Positions 36,750-47,443 of a stretch of 64,000 bases of DNA are shown here, one piece after another. The DNA is from Mycobacterium sp. WUMAC-067 (GTDB lineage Bacteria; Actinomycetota; Actinomycetes; Mycobacteriales; Mycobacteriaceae). The DNA lies in contig NZ_JAEKMI010000011.1 in assembly GCF_020217485.1 (NCBI RefSeq), positions 62,001 through 126,000 of the forward strand, in the 5' to 3' direction. The notes under the pieces were generated by a model. That model was not told where the DNA came from, did not search any database, and saw only the letters and a list, made by a program, of their open reading frames with translations. Each line of letters begins with the position of its first letter. The stretch's first letter is position 1. The position numbers and the translations under genes were made by a program.

Positions 36750-38165
36750 GTGTCCAAGACGTTCGTCGGCTCGCGGGTCCGCCAGCTGCGCAACGAGCGC
36801 GGGTTTTCCCAGGCCGCGCTGGCTCAGATGCTGGAGATTTCCCCCAGCTACCTCAATCAGATCGAGCATGACGTTCGCCCGCTGACGGTGGCCGTGCTGC
36901 TGCGCATCAGCGAGGTGTTCGGGGTGGACGCCACGTTCTTCTCGTCGCAGGACGACACCCGGCTGGTCGCCGAGCTGCGCGAGGTCACCATGGACCGGGA
37001 CCTGGACATCGACGTCGACCCGACCGAGGTCGCCGAGATGGTCAGCGCTCATCCCGGGTTGGCGCGGGCGGTGGTCAACCTGCACCGCCGCTACCGGATC
37101 ACCACGGCGCAGCTGGCGGCCGCCACCGAGGAGCGGTACTCCGACGGCAGCGGCAGCGGGTCGATCACCATGCCGCACGAGGAAGTGCGCGACTACTTCT
37201 ACCAACGGCAGAACTACCTGCACGAGCTGGACACCGCCGCCGAGGACCTCACCATCAAAATGCGGTTGCACCACGGCGATCTGGCCCGGGAGTTGACCCG
37301 CCGGCTCACCGAGGTACACGGGGTGCACATCAACCGGCGCATCGATCTCGGCGACACCGTGCTGCACCGCTACGACCCCGCCACCAAGACCCTGGAAATC
37401 AGCAACCACCTCTCGCTGGGGCAGCAGGTGTTCAAGATGGCCGCCGAACTGGCCTATCTCGAGTTCGGTGATCTGATCGATGACCTGGTCGCGCAGGGCA
37501 AGTTCACCAGCGACGAGTCGCACACGCTGGCCCGGCTCGGTCTGGCCAACTACTTCGCCGCGGCCGCCGTGCTCCCCTACCGCCAATTCCACGACGTCGC
37601 AGAGAATTTCCGCTATGACGTCGAGCGGTTGTCCTCGTTCTACTCGATCAGCTACGAGACCATCGCGCACCGGCTCTCGACGATGCAGCGCCCGTCAATG
37701 CGCGGGGTGCCGTTCTCGTTCGTCCGGGTCGACCGCGCCGGAAACATGTCAAAACGCCAGTCCGCCACCGGTTTTCACTTCTCCTCCAGCGGCGGCACCT
37801 GCCCGCTGTGGAACGTCTACGAGACGTTCGCCAACCCGGGCAAGATCCTGGTCCAGATCGCCCAGATGCCCGACGGCCGCAACTATATGTGGGTGGCCCG
37901 CACCGTGGAACGCCGCGCGGCCCGGTATGGTCAGCCCGGTAAGACCTTCGCGATCGGCTTGGGCTGCGAGCTTCGCCACGCGCACCGGCTCGTCTACTCG
38001 GAAGGACTCGACTTGTCGGGGGAAATCTCCACACCGATCGGCGCGGGCTGCCGGGTCTGCGAACGCGACAACTGCCCGCAGCGCGCCTTCCCGGCGCTCG
38101 GACGCGCGCTCGACCTCGACGAGCATCGCAGCACCGTGTCCCCTTACCTGGTGACGCAACCGTGA
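36750..38165 (+). CDS. ramB: Transcriptional regulator RamB of acetate/glyoxylate metabolism
   Basis: A 471-residue ScfR-family regulator. The N-terminal XRE helix-turn-helix (about 10-65) has LRNERGFSQAALAQMLEISP and YLNQIEHDVRPLT. A central IrrE/ImmA-like domain (KMAAELAYLEFGDLIDDLVA) has no intact HExxH. The C-terminal domain ends with a Cys cluster, GAGCRVCERDNCPQRAFP. GTG at 36750 is preceded by TAACCT (36737-36742) with a 7-nt spacer, so it is leaderless. In M. tuberculosis RamB represses icl1, two genes away here. It overlaps the AhpD-like gene by 4 bp. Confidence 0.92.
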   Translation: MSKTFVGSRVRQLRNERGFSQAALAQMLEISPSYLNQIEHDVRPLTVAVLLRISEVFGVDATFFSSQDDTRLVAELREVTMDRDLDIDVDPTEVAEMVSAHPGLARAVVNLHRRYRITTAQLAAATEERYSDGSGSGSITMPHEEVRDYFYQRQNYLHELDTAAEDLTIKMRLHHGDLARELTRRLTEVHGVHINRRIDLGDTVLHRYDPATKTLEISNHLSLGQQVFKMAAELAYLEFGDLIDDLVAQGKFTSDESHTLARLGLANYFAAAAVLPYRQFHDVAENFRYDVERLSSFYSISYETIAHRLSTMQRPSMRGVPFSFVRVDRAGNMSKRQSATGFHFSSSGGTCPLWNVYETFANPGKILVQIAQMPDGRNYMWVARTVERRAARYGQPGKTFAIGLGCELRHAHRLVYSEGLDLSGEISTPIGAGCRVCERDNCPQRAFPALGRALDLDEHRSTVSPYLVTQP

Positions 38166-38731
38166 GCCACCCACCCGCCGAGGGCCGCATCCCGCCGGGA
38201 CGATTCCGCCAACTGGGACCGATCAACTGGGTGATCGCGAAGCTGGGCGCGCGCACCGTGCGCGCCCCGGAGATGCACCTGTTCACCACCCTGGGCCAGC
38301 GCCAGTTGCTGTTCTGGACGTGGCTGGCCTACGGGGGCCGGCTGCTGCGCGGCAAGCTCCCGACCGTCGACACCGAGTTGGTGATCCTGCGGGTCGGGCA
38401 CCTGCGGGGGTGCGAATACGAACTGCAGCACCATCGCCGGATGGCGCGGGCGGCCGGGCTGGACGCGGACGTGCAGGCCGCGATCTTCGCGTGGCCCGAG
38501 CGGCTGGACCCGGTCGAGGGGCGCCTGACCGTGCGTCAGCAGGCGCTGCTGGCGGCGACGGACGAGTTCGTCAAGGACCGGGCCGTCACCGACGCCACCT
38601 GGCGCCAGCTGGCGACCCACCTGGATCGGCGGCAGCTCATCGAATTCTGCTTGCTGGCAAGCCAATACGACGGGCTCGCCGCGACAATGGCCACGCTCGA
38701 GATTCCGTTGGACAATCCGCGCGAGCTATAG
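38162..38731 (+). CDS. Carboxymuconolactone decarboxylase/AhpD-like protein (Rv0464c-like)
   Basis: A 189-residue helical protein with the AhpD-like core ELVILRVGHLRGCEYELQHH. The motif has one Cys and a downstream His (C-x5-H) instead of the CxxC of true AhpD, so peroxidase reductase chemistry is uncertain. It starts on the ramB stop (GTGA overlap) and is co-translated with it. The last 6 bp overlap the convergent small membrane protein. Function unknown. Confidence 0.8.
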   Translation: MSHPPAEGRIPPGRFRQLGPINWVIAKLGARTVRAPEMHLFTTLGQRQLLFWTWLAYGGRLLRGKLPTVDTELVILRVGHLRGCEYELQHHRRMARAAGLDADVQAAIFAWPERLDPVEGRLTVRQQALLAATDEFVKDRAVTDATWRQLATHLDRRQLIEFCLLASQYDGLAATMATLEIPLDNPREL

Positions 38732-39007
38732 GTAGACGTCGGCGAGGATAGCCAGCGTCAGGACCACGGGAAGCACCGGCAGCGCGAAGGCGAACGCGGC
38801 CCGGGCCCGCCTCCCGCGCCGGCGCTGCCAGACGCCCCAGATGCCGGCGCCGATTCCCAGCACCACCGATGCGAGCAGCACCAGCGGGCCCCACTGGCCC
38901 GCCGTCGCGTTGTCCCCGGTCGAAATGCCCAGCAACCACACGACATAACCGGTCGCCAGGCCACCGAGGGCGCCCGCGATCGTCTGAGGCGTGACGGTGC
39001 GAATCAT
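38726..39007 (-). CDS. Small membrane protein (Rv0463-like)
   Basis: A 93-residue protein with three hydrophobic segments (TIAGALGGLATGYVVWLLGI; GPLVLLASVVLGIGAGIWGV; FALPVLPVVLTLAILADVY) and a basic cluster RRRGRRARA between the second and third. It starts 7 bp after the lpdC stop on the same strand, so it may share the lpdC transcript. No family function known. Confidence 0.7.
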   Translation of the reverse strand: MIRTVTPQTIAGALGGLATGYVVWLLGISTGDNATAGQWGPLVLLASVVLGIGAGIWGVWQRRRGRRARAAFAFALPVLPVVLTLAILADVYL

Positions 39008-39014
39008 GCGCGAC

Positions 39015-40412
39015 TCAGAAATTGATCATGTGTCCGGTCAGGCCGTGGAAGCATTCCTGCAGCGCCTCGGACATGGTCGGGTGGGTGTGCACGTTGCGGG
39101 CCAGCTCGGTGGCGGTCAGATCCCACTTCTGCGCCAGCGTCAGCTCCGGCAGCAGCTCGGAGACGTCGTGGCCCACCAGGTGTCCGCCCAGCAGCTCACC
39201 GTATTTGGAGTCGGCGATCAGCTTGACGAACCCGCTGGGGTCGCCCACACCGTGGGCCTTGGCGTTCGCGGTGAACGGGAACTTCGCCACCACCACGTCG
39301 TAGCCTTCGTCGCGGGCCTGCTCCTCGGTGAGGCCGAAGCTGGCGACGTTGGGCTGGCAGAACGTCGCGCGCGGCATCATCCGGTAGTCGCCGAGCGCCA
39401 AAGTCTCTGCGCCGGCGATGGTTTCGGCCGCCACCACGCCCTGGGCCTCGGCCACGTGGGCCAGCTGCAGCTTGCCGGTGACGTCGCCGATGGCGTAGAT
39501 GTGCTCGATGTTGGTGCGCATGTAGTCGGTGATGCCGATGGCCTTGCGGTCGGTCAGCGCGACCCCGGCCGCCTCCAGGCCGAAGCCCTCGACGTTGGGC
39601 GCAAACCCGATGGCCTGCAACACCTTTGCGGCCTTGAGCTCTTGGGTGTTGCCGTCCTTGCTGACGACCACCGTCACCTCGGCACCGTTGTCGGAGATCG
39701 ACTCGACCTTGGTTCCGGTGAGGATCTTGACGCCCAGCTTCTTGAACTGCTTCTCGATTTCCTTGGACACCTCGGCGTCCTCGTTGGGCAGCGCGCGCGG
39801 CAGGAACTCCACGATGGTCACCTCGACGCCGTAGTTGCGCAGCACGTAGCCGAACTCCATGCCGATGGCGCCGGCGCCGGCGATGACAATCGACTCCGGC
39901 AGCTCGCGGGACAGGATCTGCTCTTCGTAGGTGACCACGTTGGCCGACAGCGAGGTGCCCGGAACCAGCCGGGTGCTGCTGCCGGTCGCGATGATGGCGT
40001 TGTCGAACGTGACGGTCTCGGTGCCGCCGTCGTTGAGCTCGACCGACATGGTGTTGGCGTCGGTGAACCGGCCGTAGCCGTGAATCTCGGTGATCTTGTT
40101 CTTTTTCATCAGGAAGTGCACGCCGGCGACGCGGCCCTCGGCCACTTTGCGGCTGCGGTCGAAGGCGACCCCGTAGTCGAAGGTCGCCTCGCCGCTGATG
40201 CCAAAGGTCTTGGCCTCTTTGGTGAAGATGTGCGCCAGCTCGGCATTGCGCAGCAGCGCCTTGGACGGAATGCAGCCGACGTTGAGGCAGACCCCACCCC
40301 AGTACTTCGGCTCGACAACCGCGGTGGAAAGCCCCAGTTGTGCGGCGCGAATGGCCGCGACATATCCGCCTGGACCGGCCCCGAGGACGACGACGTCATA
40401 GTGAGAAGTCAC
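39015..40412 (-). CDS. lpdC: Dihydrolipoamide dehydrogenase
   Basis: A 465-residue FAD/NAD disulfide reductase serving the pyruvate and branched-chain keto acid dehydrogenases and, in M. tuberculosis, the peroxynitrite reductase system. FAD motif [20 protein letters not shown]; redox pair in [13 protein letters not shown] (C42 and C47); NAD motif [13 protein letters not shown]; the active-site pair [10 protein letters not shown] near the C-terminus. It stands alone with a small membrane protein downstream. Confidence 0.96.
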   Translation of the reverse strand: MTSHYDVVVLGAGPGGYVAAIRAAQLGLSTAVVEPKYWGGVCLNVGCIPSKALLRNAELAHIFTKEAKTFGISGEATFDYGVAFDRSRKVAEGRVAGVHFLMKKNKITEIHGYGRFTDANTMSVELNDGGTETVTFDNAIIATGSSTRLVPGTSLSANVVTYEEQILSRELPESIVIAGAGAIGMEFGYVLRNYGVEVTIVEFLPRALPNEDAEVSKEIEKQFKKLGVKILTGTKVESISDNGAEVTVVVSKDGNTQELKAAKVLQAIGFAPNVEGFGLEAAGVALTDRKAIGITDYMRTNIEHIYAIGDVTGKLQLAHVAEAQGVVAAETIAGAETLALGDYRMMPRATFCQPNVASFGLTEEQARDEGYDVVVAKFPFTANAKAHGVGDPSGFVKLIADSKYGELLGGHLVGHDVSELLPELTLAQKWDLTATELARNVHTHPTMSEALQECFHGLTGHMINF

Positions 40413-40461
40413 GAGCCCACCCTAGTGGGCCAGGGCCCCTGGTGGCCGCCCGGGCGAGGCC

Positions 40462-41043
40462 TCAATAGGGAATGACGCCGACGAGACAGTGGCCCACTCG
40501 CTCGCAGTAGTAATAGCCGTGCAACGGCGCCGCGCCGGCCACGGCGGCGAACGGCCCGGACAGCACCGCCACCGACAGCGCCGAAACCAGTGGCCTACCG
40601 TGCACCATCGCGAGCATCACGGCGCCGACCACGCACAGCGACACGTAGACCAGCACCGCGAACAGCGCCGGGGTCTTGTCGACCGAGTTGTACCACCACG
40701 AGAACAGACCCAGCCCGACCACGGCCGCGGGGGCCCAGACACCGAGGAGAAGCAGGGCCAACTTCCACCACTTGACGTAGAGGTAGCGTCCCGGGACGGT
40801 CACCGACTGCACCGGGCCGACGGGCCCGGCGGGAACCTCGGGTTCGGGCTCCTCCGACTCGGGTTCGGTTCCGGCGGGCCGCCCGCCGGTGTCCTCGGCC
40901 TCCTCGGTCTCCTCGCCGGAGTCGGAATCGAAGTCGGGGACCCACGATTGCGTGCCGGTGTCCTCGGCCTCGTCGTCATCGTCGGAGAAGTCCGGCACGA
41001 AGGCCTCGGTCCCGGGGCTCGCCGGGTCCTTGTCGTCAGGCAC
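40462..41043 (-). CDS. Acidic-N-terminus membrane protein (Rv0461-like)
   Basis: A 193-residue protein. The first 75 residues are very acidic, with two copies of a related motif (TEAFVPDFSDDDDEAEDTG and TQSWVPDFDSDSGEETEEAE). Two to four hydrophobic helices follow (WKLALLLLGVWAPAAVVGLG; ALFAVLVYVSLCVVGAVMLA), and two Cys lie near the end (YYYCERVGHCLVG). It overlaps the previous small membrane gene by 8 bp, so the pair is one unit. Function unknown. Confidence 0.7.
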   Translation of the reverse strand: MPDDKDPASPGTEAFVPDFSDDDDEAEDTGTQSWVPDFDSDSGEETEEAEDTGGRPAGTEPESEEPEPEVPAGPVGPVQSVTVPGRYLYVKWWKLALLLLGVWAPAAVVGLGLFSWWYNSVDKTPALFAVLVYVSLCVVGAVMLAMVHGRPLVSALSVAVLSGPFAAVAGAAPLHGYYYCERVGHCLVGVIPY

Positions 41044-41314
41044 CGGCGGTCACCCGCAACGCGACGAGCACACCGAACCAGCCCGGCGCCACCGCCAGGA
41101 TGAACGCCCCCAGTGCGGTGACCCAGCGGCGCCCGGAAAACAGGATCATCGTCAGCCCGACGACGCCGGGGACGCCGACCACCGACGCGATCGCGATGTC
41201 CGGGCGGACGCTGGCGTGGACTACCACGGTGTACGCCACGCACGCCAGTGCCCCGACCGCGCTTCCGATCAGCATGGCGCCGGCCAGTAACCAGGGACGG
41301 GGCAGGGGAATCAC
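41036..41314 (-). CDS. Small membrane protein (Rv0460-like)
   Basis: About 92 residues with three hydrophobic helices (WLLAGAMLIGSAVGALACVA; ASVVGVPGVVGLTMILF; ALGAFILAVAPGWFGVLVAL). I chose GTG at 41314 because TACAGT (minus strand, 41322-41327) lies 7 nt upstream, the leaderless signature; the longer frame to 41530 is antisense to the DUF779 gene's end. Its stop overlaps the start of the acidic membrane protein. No function known. Confidence 0.65.
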   Translation of the reverse strand: MIPLPRPWLLAGAMLIGSAVGALACVAYTVVVHASVRPDIAIASVVGVPGVVGLTMILFSGRRWVTALGAFILAVAPGWFGVLVALRVTAGA

Positions 41315-41333
41315 TTTCTCGACTGTACTGCGG

Positions 41334-41855
41334 TTACCGAGGCGCAGGGCATGTCTGCGCGCCCGCGTCGGCCACCACCGGACCCCGTGTCGCGGGGCGT
41401 TCACCACGCTCGTAACCCGCGCCCGTGATGACCGGCGCGCCGGCCAAGGACGCCTGTTCTGCTGCGGTGAAAACGCGACCGCGGGAAAGGAACCGGACGC
41501 CGTCGGGCGCCTCGAGACTGAACCCGCCACCGCGACCGGGCACCACGTCGATCACCAACTGGGTGTGCTTGTCGCGATAGTGGGCGGCGTATTGCGGGCC
41601 CGAAATCCACACCGGCACCCCGTCGGACCCGACGTCGAGCACGCCCAGCAGGACGTCGCGATCGCCGACGAGGAAGTCGCCGAGCGGATAACACATCGGC
41701 GACGACCCGTCGCAGCAGCCGCCGGACTGGTGGAACATCACCGGCCCGTGCGCCGCCTGCAGCCGCGTGAGCACCTCGGCGGCCGGGGCGGTGATGGCCA
41801 CTCCGGCGGGCGCGAGACCCTTGGCGCCGCTCCTCCTCATCGCTTCGCTCTGCAT
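41334..41855 (-). CDS. DUF779 protein, partner of aldehyde dehydrogenase (Rv0459-like)
   Basis: Up to 173 residues. The defining DUF779 motif is FHQSGGCCDGSSPMCYPLG, a Cys-rich probable metal or redox site, followed by VDVVPGRGGGFSLE-like strands. DUF779 genes are usually adjacent to aldehyde dehydrogenases, as here. The start is uncertain: ATG codons at 41855 and 41840 both fall in a MIRU-related sequence, and GTG at 41801 is another option. It lies 13 bp after the aldehyde dehydrogenase stop. Confidence 0.75.
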   Translation of the reverse strand: MQSEAMRRSGAKGLAPAGVAITAPAAEVLTRLQAAHGPVMFHQSGGCCDGSSPMCYPLGDFLVGDRDVLLGVLDVGSDGVPVWISGPQYAAHYRDKHTQLVIDVVPGRGGGFSLEAPDGVRFLSRGRVFTAAEQASLAGAPVITGAGYERGERPATRGPVVADAGAQTCPAPR

Positions 41856-41868
41856 CGTCGCCGGCGCG

Positions 41869-41873
<5 letters not shown>
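41831..41873 (-). repeat. MIRU-related sequence at the aldehyde dehydrogenase/DUF779 junction
   Basis: On the minus strand the sequence just after the aldehyde dehydrogenase stop shares GACGATGC, GAGCG and AGCGATGAGGAGGA with unit 2 of the senX3-regX3 MIRU, with a 2-bp indel. It supplies a GAGGAGG stretch near the DUF779 start. No mini-ORF is intact here. Confidence 0.6.
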
Positions 41874-43392
<1,519 letters not shown>

Positions 43393-43449
43393 CTGCTCTC
43401 ACTCCTCATTCGGCTGTGTAATACACCTCACAGTACCGCCGCGGCCACA

Positions 43450-45561
43450 ATGGCTTCCATGGCTTCCATCACGCCGCAAGCGCGCACCGACCCGCAAGAC
43501 GGCCAAGACCCCTACCTCTGGCTCGAGGACGTCACCGGTGACGACGCGCTGGATTGGGTGTGCGCGCGCAACGAGCCGACGCTCGCGCGCTTCCGCGACA
43601 CCGATTTCGAGCGGATGCGCACCGAGGCGCTCGAGGTGCTCGACACCGACGCCCGCATCCCCTACGTGGTGCGCCGCGGCGAGTACCTCTACAACTTCTG
43701 GCGCGACGCCGCCAACCCCCGCGGGCTGTGGCGGCGCACCACGCTGGACAGTTACCGCACCGACGCCCCCGAGTGGGACGTGCTGATCGACGTCGACGAA
43801 CTGGGCCGGGCCGACGGCGAGAAATGGGTGTGGGCCGGCGCCGCCGTCATCTACCCCGAGTACACCCGGGCGCTGATCAGCCTCTCCCGCGGCGGTTCGG
43901 ACGCCTCCATCGTGCGCGAATTCGATATGCTGACAAGGGAATTCGTGAAAGACGGCTTCGACCTGCCGGAAGCCAAGTCGCAGGTCAGCTGGGAGGATCC
44001 CGACACCGTCCTGGTCGGCACCGACTTCGGCGCAGACAGCCTCACCGAGTCCGGCTATCCGCGGGTGGTCAAGCGGTGGCGCCGAGGCACGCCCCTGGCC
44101 GAGGCCGAAACCGTCTTCGAGGGCGCCCGTTCCGACGTGAACGTGGCGGCCAGCGCCAGCCGGATTCCCGGTTTCGAACGCACCCTGATCGGCCGGGCCC
44201 TGGACTTCTGGAACGAAGAGCTCTACGAGCTGCGCGGCCCGGAACTCATCCGCATCGACACCCCCACCGACGCCAGCGTCAGCCTGCACCGCGAATGGCT
44301 GCTGGTCGAGTTGCGCAGTGACTGGTTCTTCGGCGACACGACCTATCGCGCCGGATCGCTGCTGGCCGCCGACTACGAGGAATTCCTCGCCGGCACAGCG
44401 CAATTGCAAGTCGTCTTCGAACCCGACGAGCACACCGCGCTCAACCACTACGCGTGGACCCGCGACCGGCTGTTGATCGTCTCGCTCCTCGACGTAGCCA
44501 GCCGCGTCGAGATCGCCACGCCGCCATCGCGTGACGACCCGCTGCGCCCGGCTCCGCCGCGCTTGCGATCGTCACGGGGGGGCTGGCGCCGCGAACCGGT
44601 GGCCGGGATTCCCGCCGCCACCAACACCGTCGTCGTCTCCGCCGACGACACCGGCGACGAGTTCTTCCTGGATTCCAGCGGATTCGACTCTCCGTCCCGG
44701 CTGATGCGGGGCACCGACGACGGGGTCCTCGAGCCGCTCAAGTCCGCCCCGGCGTTCTTCGACGCCGAAAACATCTCCGTGGCACAGCATTTCGTGAAGT
44801 CGCAGGACGGCACGCCGATCCCCTACTTCGTGGTGCGGCCCGGCGGCCCGGCGTCCGATGCGCCGGCGCCCACCCTGCTCTACGGCTACGGCGGATTCGA
44901 ATCGTCGAACACTCCCGGTTACAGCGGCGTGCTCGGCAGGCTGTGGCTGGCCCGCGGCGGCACGTACGTGCTGGCCAACATCCGCGGCGGCGGCGAATAC
45001 GGTCCCGGCTGGCACACCCAGGCGATACGCGAGGGGCGGCACAAGGTTGCCGAGGACTTCGCCGCCGTGGCAACCGATTTGGTGGACCGCGGCATCACCA
45101 CGGTCGAGCAGCTCGGGGCGCAGGGCGGCAGCAACGGCGGCCTGCTGATGGGCATCATGCTGACCCGGTACCCGGAGAAATTCGGCGCGCTGGTGTGCAG
45201 CGTGCCGCTGCTGGACATGAAGCGCTATCACCTGTTGCTCGCCGGCGCCTCGTGGGTGGCCGAATACGGGGACCCGGACAATCCCGACGACTGGGAGTTC
45301 ATCGCCGAATACTCGCCGTACCAAAACATTTCGGCGACGCGCCGGTACCCGCCGGTGCTGATCACCACGTCGACCCGCGATGACCGGGTGCACCCGGGCC
45401 ACGCCCGCAAGATGACGGCGGCGCTCGAGGCGGCGGGCCAGCCGGTGTTCTACTACGAGAACATCGAGGGCGGCCACGCCGGCGCCGCCGACAACGAGCA
45501 GGTCGCGTTCAAGTCGGCGCTGACCTACTCGTTCCTGTGGCAAATGCTCGCGCGGCCATAG
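43450..45561 (+). CDS. Prolyl oligopeptidase family serine peptidase (Rv0457c-like)
   Basis: A protein of about 703 residues. The N-terminal beta-propeller begins PYLWLEDVTGDDALDWVCAR; the C-terminal alpha/beta hydrolase has the nucleophile Ser in GAQGGSNGGLLMG, the Asp in STRDDRVHPGHARKM and the His in IEGGHAGAADNEQ. It cleaves proline-containing peptides in the cytosol. ATG at 43450 or 43459 are both usable. A stretch near residues 358-378 (PPSRDDPLRPAPPRLRSSRG) appears extra relative to the family and contains an 8-bp inverted repeat; the frame stays open. It is divergent from the aldehyde dehydrogenase. Confidence 0.9.
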   Translation: MASMASITPQARTDPQDGQDPYLWLEDVTGDDALDWVCARNEPTLARFRDTDFERMRTEALEVLDTDARIPYVVRRGEYLYNFWRDAANPRGLWRRTTLDSYRTDAPEWDVLIDVDELGRADGEKWVWAGAAVIYPEYTRALISLSRGGSDASIVREFDMLTREFVKDGFDLPEAKSQVSWEDPDTVLVGTDFGADSLTESGYPRVVKRWRRGTPLAEAETVFEGARSDVNVAASASRIPGFERTLIGRALDFWNEELYELRGPELIRIDTPTDASVSLHREWLLVELRSDWFFGDTTYRAGSLLAADYEEFLAGTAQLQVVFEPDEHTALNHYAWTRDRLLIVSLLDVASRVEIATPPSRDDPLRPAPPRLRSSRGGWRREPVAGIPAATNTVVVSADDTGDEFFLDSSGFDSPSRLMRGTDDGVLEPLKSAPAFFDAENISVAQHFVKSQDGTPIPYFVVRPGGPASDAPAPTLLYGYGGFESSNTPGYSGVLGRLWLARGGTYVLANIRGGGEYGPGWHTQAIREGRHKVAEDFAAVATDLVDRGITTVEQLGAQGGSNGGLLMGIMLTRYPEKFGALVCSVPLLDMKRYHLLLAGASWVAEYGDPDNPDDWEFIAEYSPYQNISATRRYPPVLITTSTRDDRVHPGHARKMTAALEAAGQPVFYYENIEGGHAGAADNEQVAFKSALTYSFLWQMLARP
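44530..44576. repeat. 47-bp element with 8-bp inverted ends inside the prolyl oligopeptidase gene
   Basis: CGTGACGA at 44530 and TCGTCACG at 44569 are perfect inverted ends around a 31-bp GC-rich core. The residues encoded here (about 20, Pro/Arg-rich) look out of place in a propeller loop, so a small repeat probably inserted in frame. I recall similar sequences in mycobacterial intergenic DNA but cannot verify copies elsewhere. Confidence 0.55.
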
Positions 45562-45571
45562 GATCGTCGAC

Positions 45572-45898
45572 GTGTCAGCGATCCAACGCATCGAACTCAC
45601 CCTGCTGGCGACGGGACTGATCTTCATCCTGGCCTCGGCGGCGCAGGCGCGGTACCGCTTCGTAAAGCATCGCCGCGCCGGCCGGAGGTTTTACTGGGCG
45701 ACCGCGATCATCGGCATCGTCTGCTTCGCGATCGGGACCGGTCAGCTGTGGCCCAACGGCGTCGTCGTGGCGGCGATCTTCTCGGCCATCGTCGCGTTCT
45801 CGGCCTACCTCACCACCCCGTACCTGAAGATCGGCGGGCGGATCTACGCCTCCTCGCCGGAAAACCGCGAGGCCGACCCGCCCACCGAGGAGGGCTAG
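45572..45898 (+). CDS. Small three-helix membrane protein
   Basis: A 108-residue protein with hydrophobic segments at about 8-24 (LTLLATGLIFILASAA), 42-60 (YWATAIIGIVCFAIGTGQLW) and 64-80 (VVVAAIFSAIVAFSAYL), and an acidic tail. TAGGAT at 45559-45564 is 7 nt before the GTG and overlaps the prolyl oligopeptidase stop codon, so the promoter sits in the upstream gene's end. I do not recognise a family. The end of the gene provides the GAGGAGG ribosome binding site for echA2, 2 bp away. Confidence 0.7.
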   Translation: MSAIQRIELTLLATGLIFILASAAQARYRFVKHRRAGRRFYWATAIIGIVCFAIGTGQLWPNGVVVAAIFSAIVAFSAYLTTPYLKIGGRIYASSPENREADPPTEEG

Positions 45899-45900
45899 CG

Positions 45901-46806
45901 ATGCCCGACTTCGAGACAGTCCTGTACAAGGCGGACGGCCCGGTCGCCACCATCACGCTGAACCGGCCCGAGCAGCTGAACACGATCGTGCCGCCCATGC
46001 CCGACGAGATCGAGGCCGCCGTCGGCCTGGCCGAGCGGGACCCGTCCGTCAAGGTCATCGTGCTGCGCGGGGCGGGCCGGGCGTTTTCCGGCGGCTACGA
46101 CTTCGGCGGCGGATTCCAGCACTGGGGCGAGTCCATGATGAGCGACGGGAAATGGGACCCCGGCAAGGACTTCGCGATGGTCAGCTCCCGCGAGACCGGA
46201 CCGACGCAAAAGTTCATGGCCATCTGGCGGGCGTCCAAACCGGTGATCGCCCAGGTGCACGGCTGGTGCGTGGGCGGGGCCAGCGACTACGCGCTGTGCG
46301 CCGATCTCGTCATCGCCAGCGAGGACGCCGTGATCGGCACCCCCTACAGCAGGATGTGGGGCGCGTACCTGACCGGGATGTGGCTCTACCGGCTGAGCCT
46401 GGCCAAGGTGAAGTGGCACTCGCTGACCGGCCGGCCCCTGACCGGCGTGCAGGCCGCCGAGATCGAGTTGATCAACGAGGCGGTGCCCTTCGAGCGCCTC
46501 GAAGCGCGGGTGGCCGAGATCGCCGCCGAGCTGGCGCAGATCCCCTTGTCGCAGCTGCAGGCGCAGAAGCTGATCGTCAACCAGGCCTACGAGAACATGG
46601 GCCTGGCCTCTACCCAGACGCTCGGCGGCATCCTCGACGGCCTGATGCGCAATACGCCCGAGGCCCTGGGCTTCATCAAGGCCGCCGAGACTGAGGGCGT
46701 GCGGGCCGCCGTCGCGCGCCGCGACGGCCCGTTCGGGGACTACAGCCAGGCCCCGCCGGAGCTGCGGCCAGACCCCTCGCACGTCATCGTCCCTGATCGG
46801 GACTGA
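45901..46806 (+). CDS. echA2: Enoyl-CoA hydratase/isomerase EchA2-like
   Basis: A 301-residue crotonase-fold protein. TLNRPEQLNTIVPPMPDEIE opens the fold, and the oxyanion hole lies in GRAFSGGYDFGGGFQHW and VHGWCVGGASDYALCADLVI. The catalytic Glu pair typical of hydratases is not obvious, so isomerase or another crotonase chemistry is possible. ATG at 45901 follows GAGGAGG in the end of the small membrane gene. Length is close to 304 in M. tuberculosis. Confidence 0.88.
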   Translation: MPDFETVLYKADGPVATITLNRPEQLNTIVPPMPDEIEAAVGLAERDPSVKVIVLRGAGRAFSGGYDFGGGFQHWGESMMSDGKWDPGKDFAMVSSRETGPTQKFMAIWRASKPVIAQVHGWCVGGASDYALCADLVIASEDAVIGTPYSRMWGAYLTGMWLYRLSLAKVKWHSLTGRPLTGVQAAEIELINEAVPFERLEARVAEIAAELAQIPLSQLQAQKLIVNQAYENMGLASTQTLGGILDGLMRNTPEALGFIKAAETEGVRAAVARRDGPFGDYSQAPPELRPDPSHVIVPDRD

Positions 46807-46885
46807 TACTGAGCCAGGCTAGGGATCCGCTGGCAGTGAGCTGGGAAATATCCGCGTCGGGCCAAAAAGTGCTACCGTAACGGCT

Positions 46886-47338
46886 ATGTCTCGGCTGAGT
46901 ACTGGCCTGCGTGCAGGCGCCGCGTTCCTTGCTCTGGGTGTTACCGCTGCGATCTTCCCGTCGACCGCGGTAGCCGACTCCACGGAGGATTTCCCGATCC
47001 CCCGCCGAATGATCAACACCACGTGCGACGCCGAGCAGATCCTGGCGGCAACCCGGGACACCAGCCCGGTGTACTACCAGCGCTACATGATCGACTTCAA
47101 CAACCACCCCAACGTGAACCAGGCCGCCATCGACAAGGCCCACTGGTTCTACGCGTTGTCACCGGCGGACCGCCGGAACTACTCCGAGAACTTCTATGCG
47201 CCACAGTCCGATCCGCTGTGGCTGGCCTGGCCCAACCACATGAAGATCTTCTGGAACAACAAGGGCGTGGTCGCCAAGGCCACCGACATCTGCAACACAT
47301 ACCCGCCCGGCGACATGTCGGTGTGGAACTGGTCGTAA
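46886..47338 (+). CDS. Secreted protein required for siderophore secretion (Rv0455c-like, DUF5078)
   Basis: A 150-residue exported protein. Signal peptide [20 protein letters not shown] with cleavage near AVADS. The mature protein has exactly two Cys (TTCDAEQ near 47 and DICNTYPP near 135), likely forming one disulfide that pins the ends of a helical bundle. In M. tuberculosis Rv0455c is reported to be needed for siderophore secretion with MmpL4/MmpL5. TACCGT at 46873-46878 is 7 nt before the ATG (leaderless). Its neighbour mmpL4 is convergent, which fits the shared role. Confidence 0.88.
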   Translation: MSRLSTGLRAGAAFLALGVTAAIFPSTAVADSTEDFPIPRRMINTTCDAEQILAATRDTSPVYYQRYMIDFNNHPNVNQAAIDKAHWFYALSPADRRNYSENFYAPQSDPLWLAWPNHMKIFWNNKGVVAKATDICNTYPPGDMSVWNWS

Positions 47339-47371
47339 TCCACATGGCCGCCTGACGGCCCGCGAGACTGC

Positions 47372-47411
47372 AACTGCCGACGCGTTTCCCACGAGGAAGG
47401 CGTCGGCAGTT
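47372..47411. terminator. Bidirectional terminator between the Rv0455c-like gene and mmpL4
   Basis: AACTGCCGACGC pairs with GCGTCGGCAGTT (12 bp) around a 16-nt loop that can itself form a TTCC/GGAA mini-stem. A T-rich ATTTTCG follows on the plus strand. Confidence 0.75.
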
Positions 47412-47443
47412 ACATTTTCGCGAAATGTGAACCGGCGGCCCCG

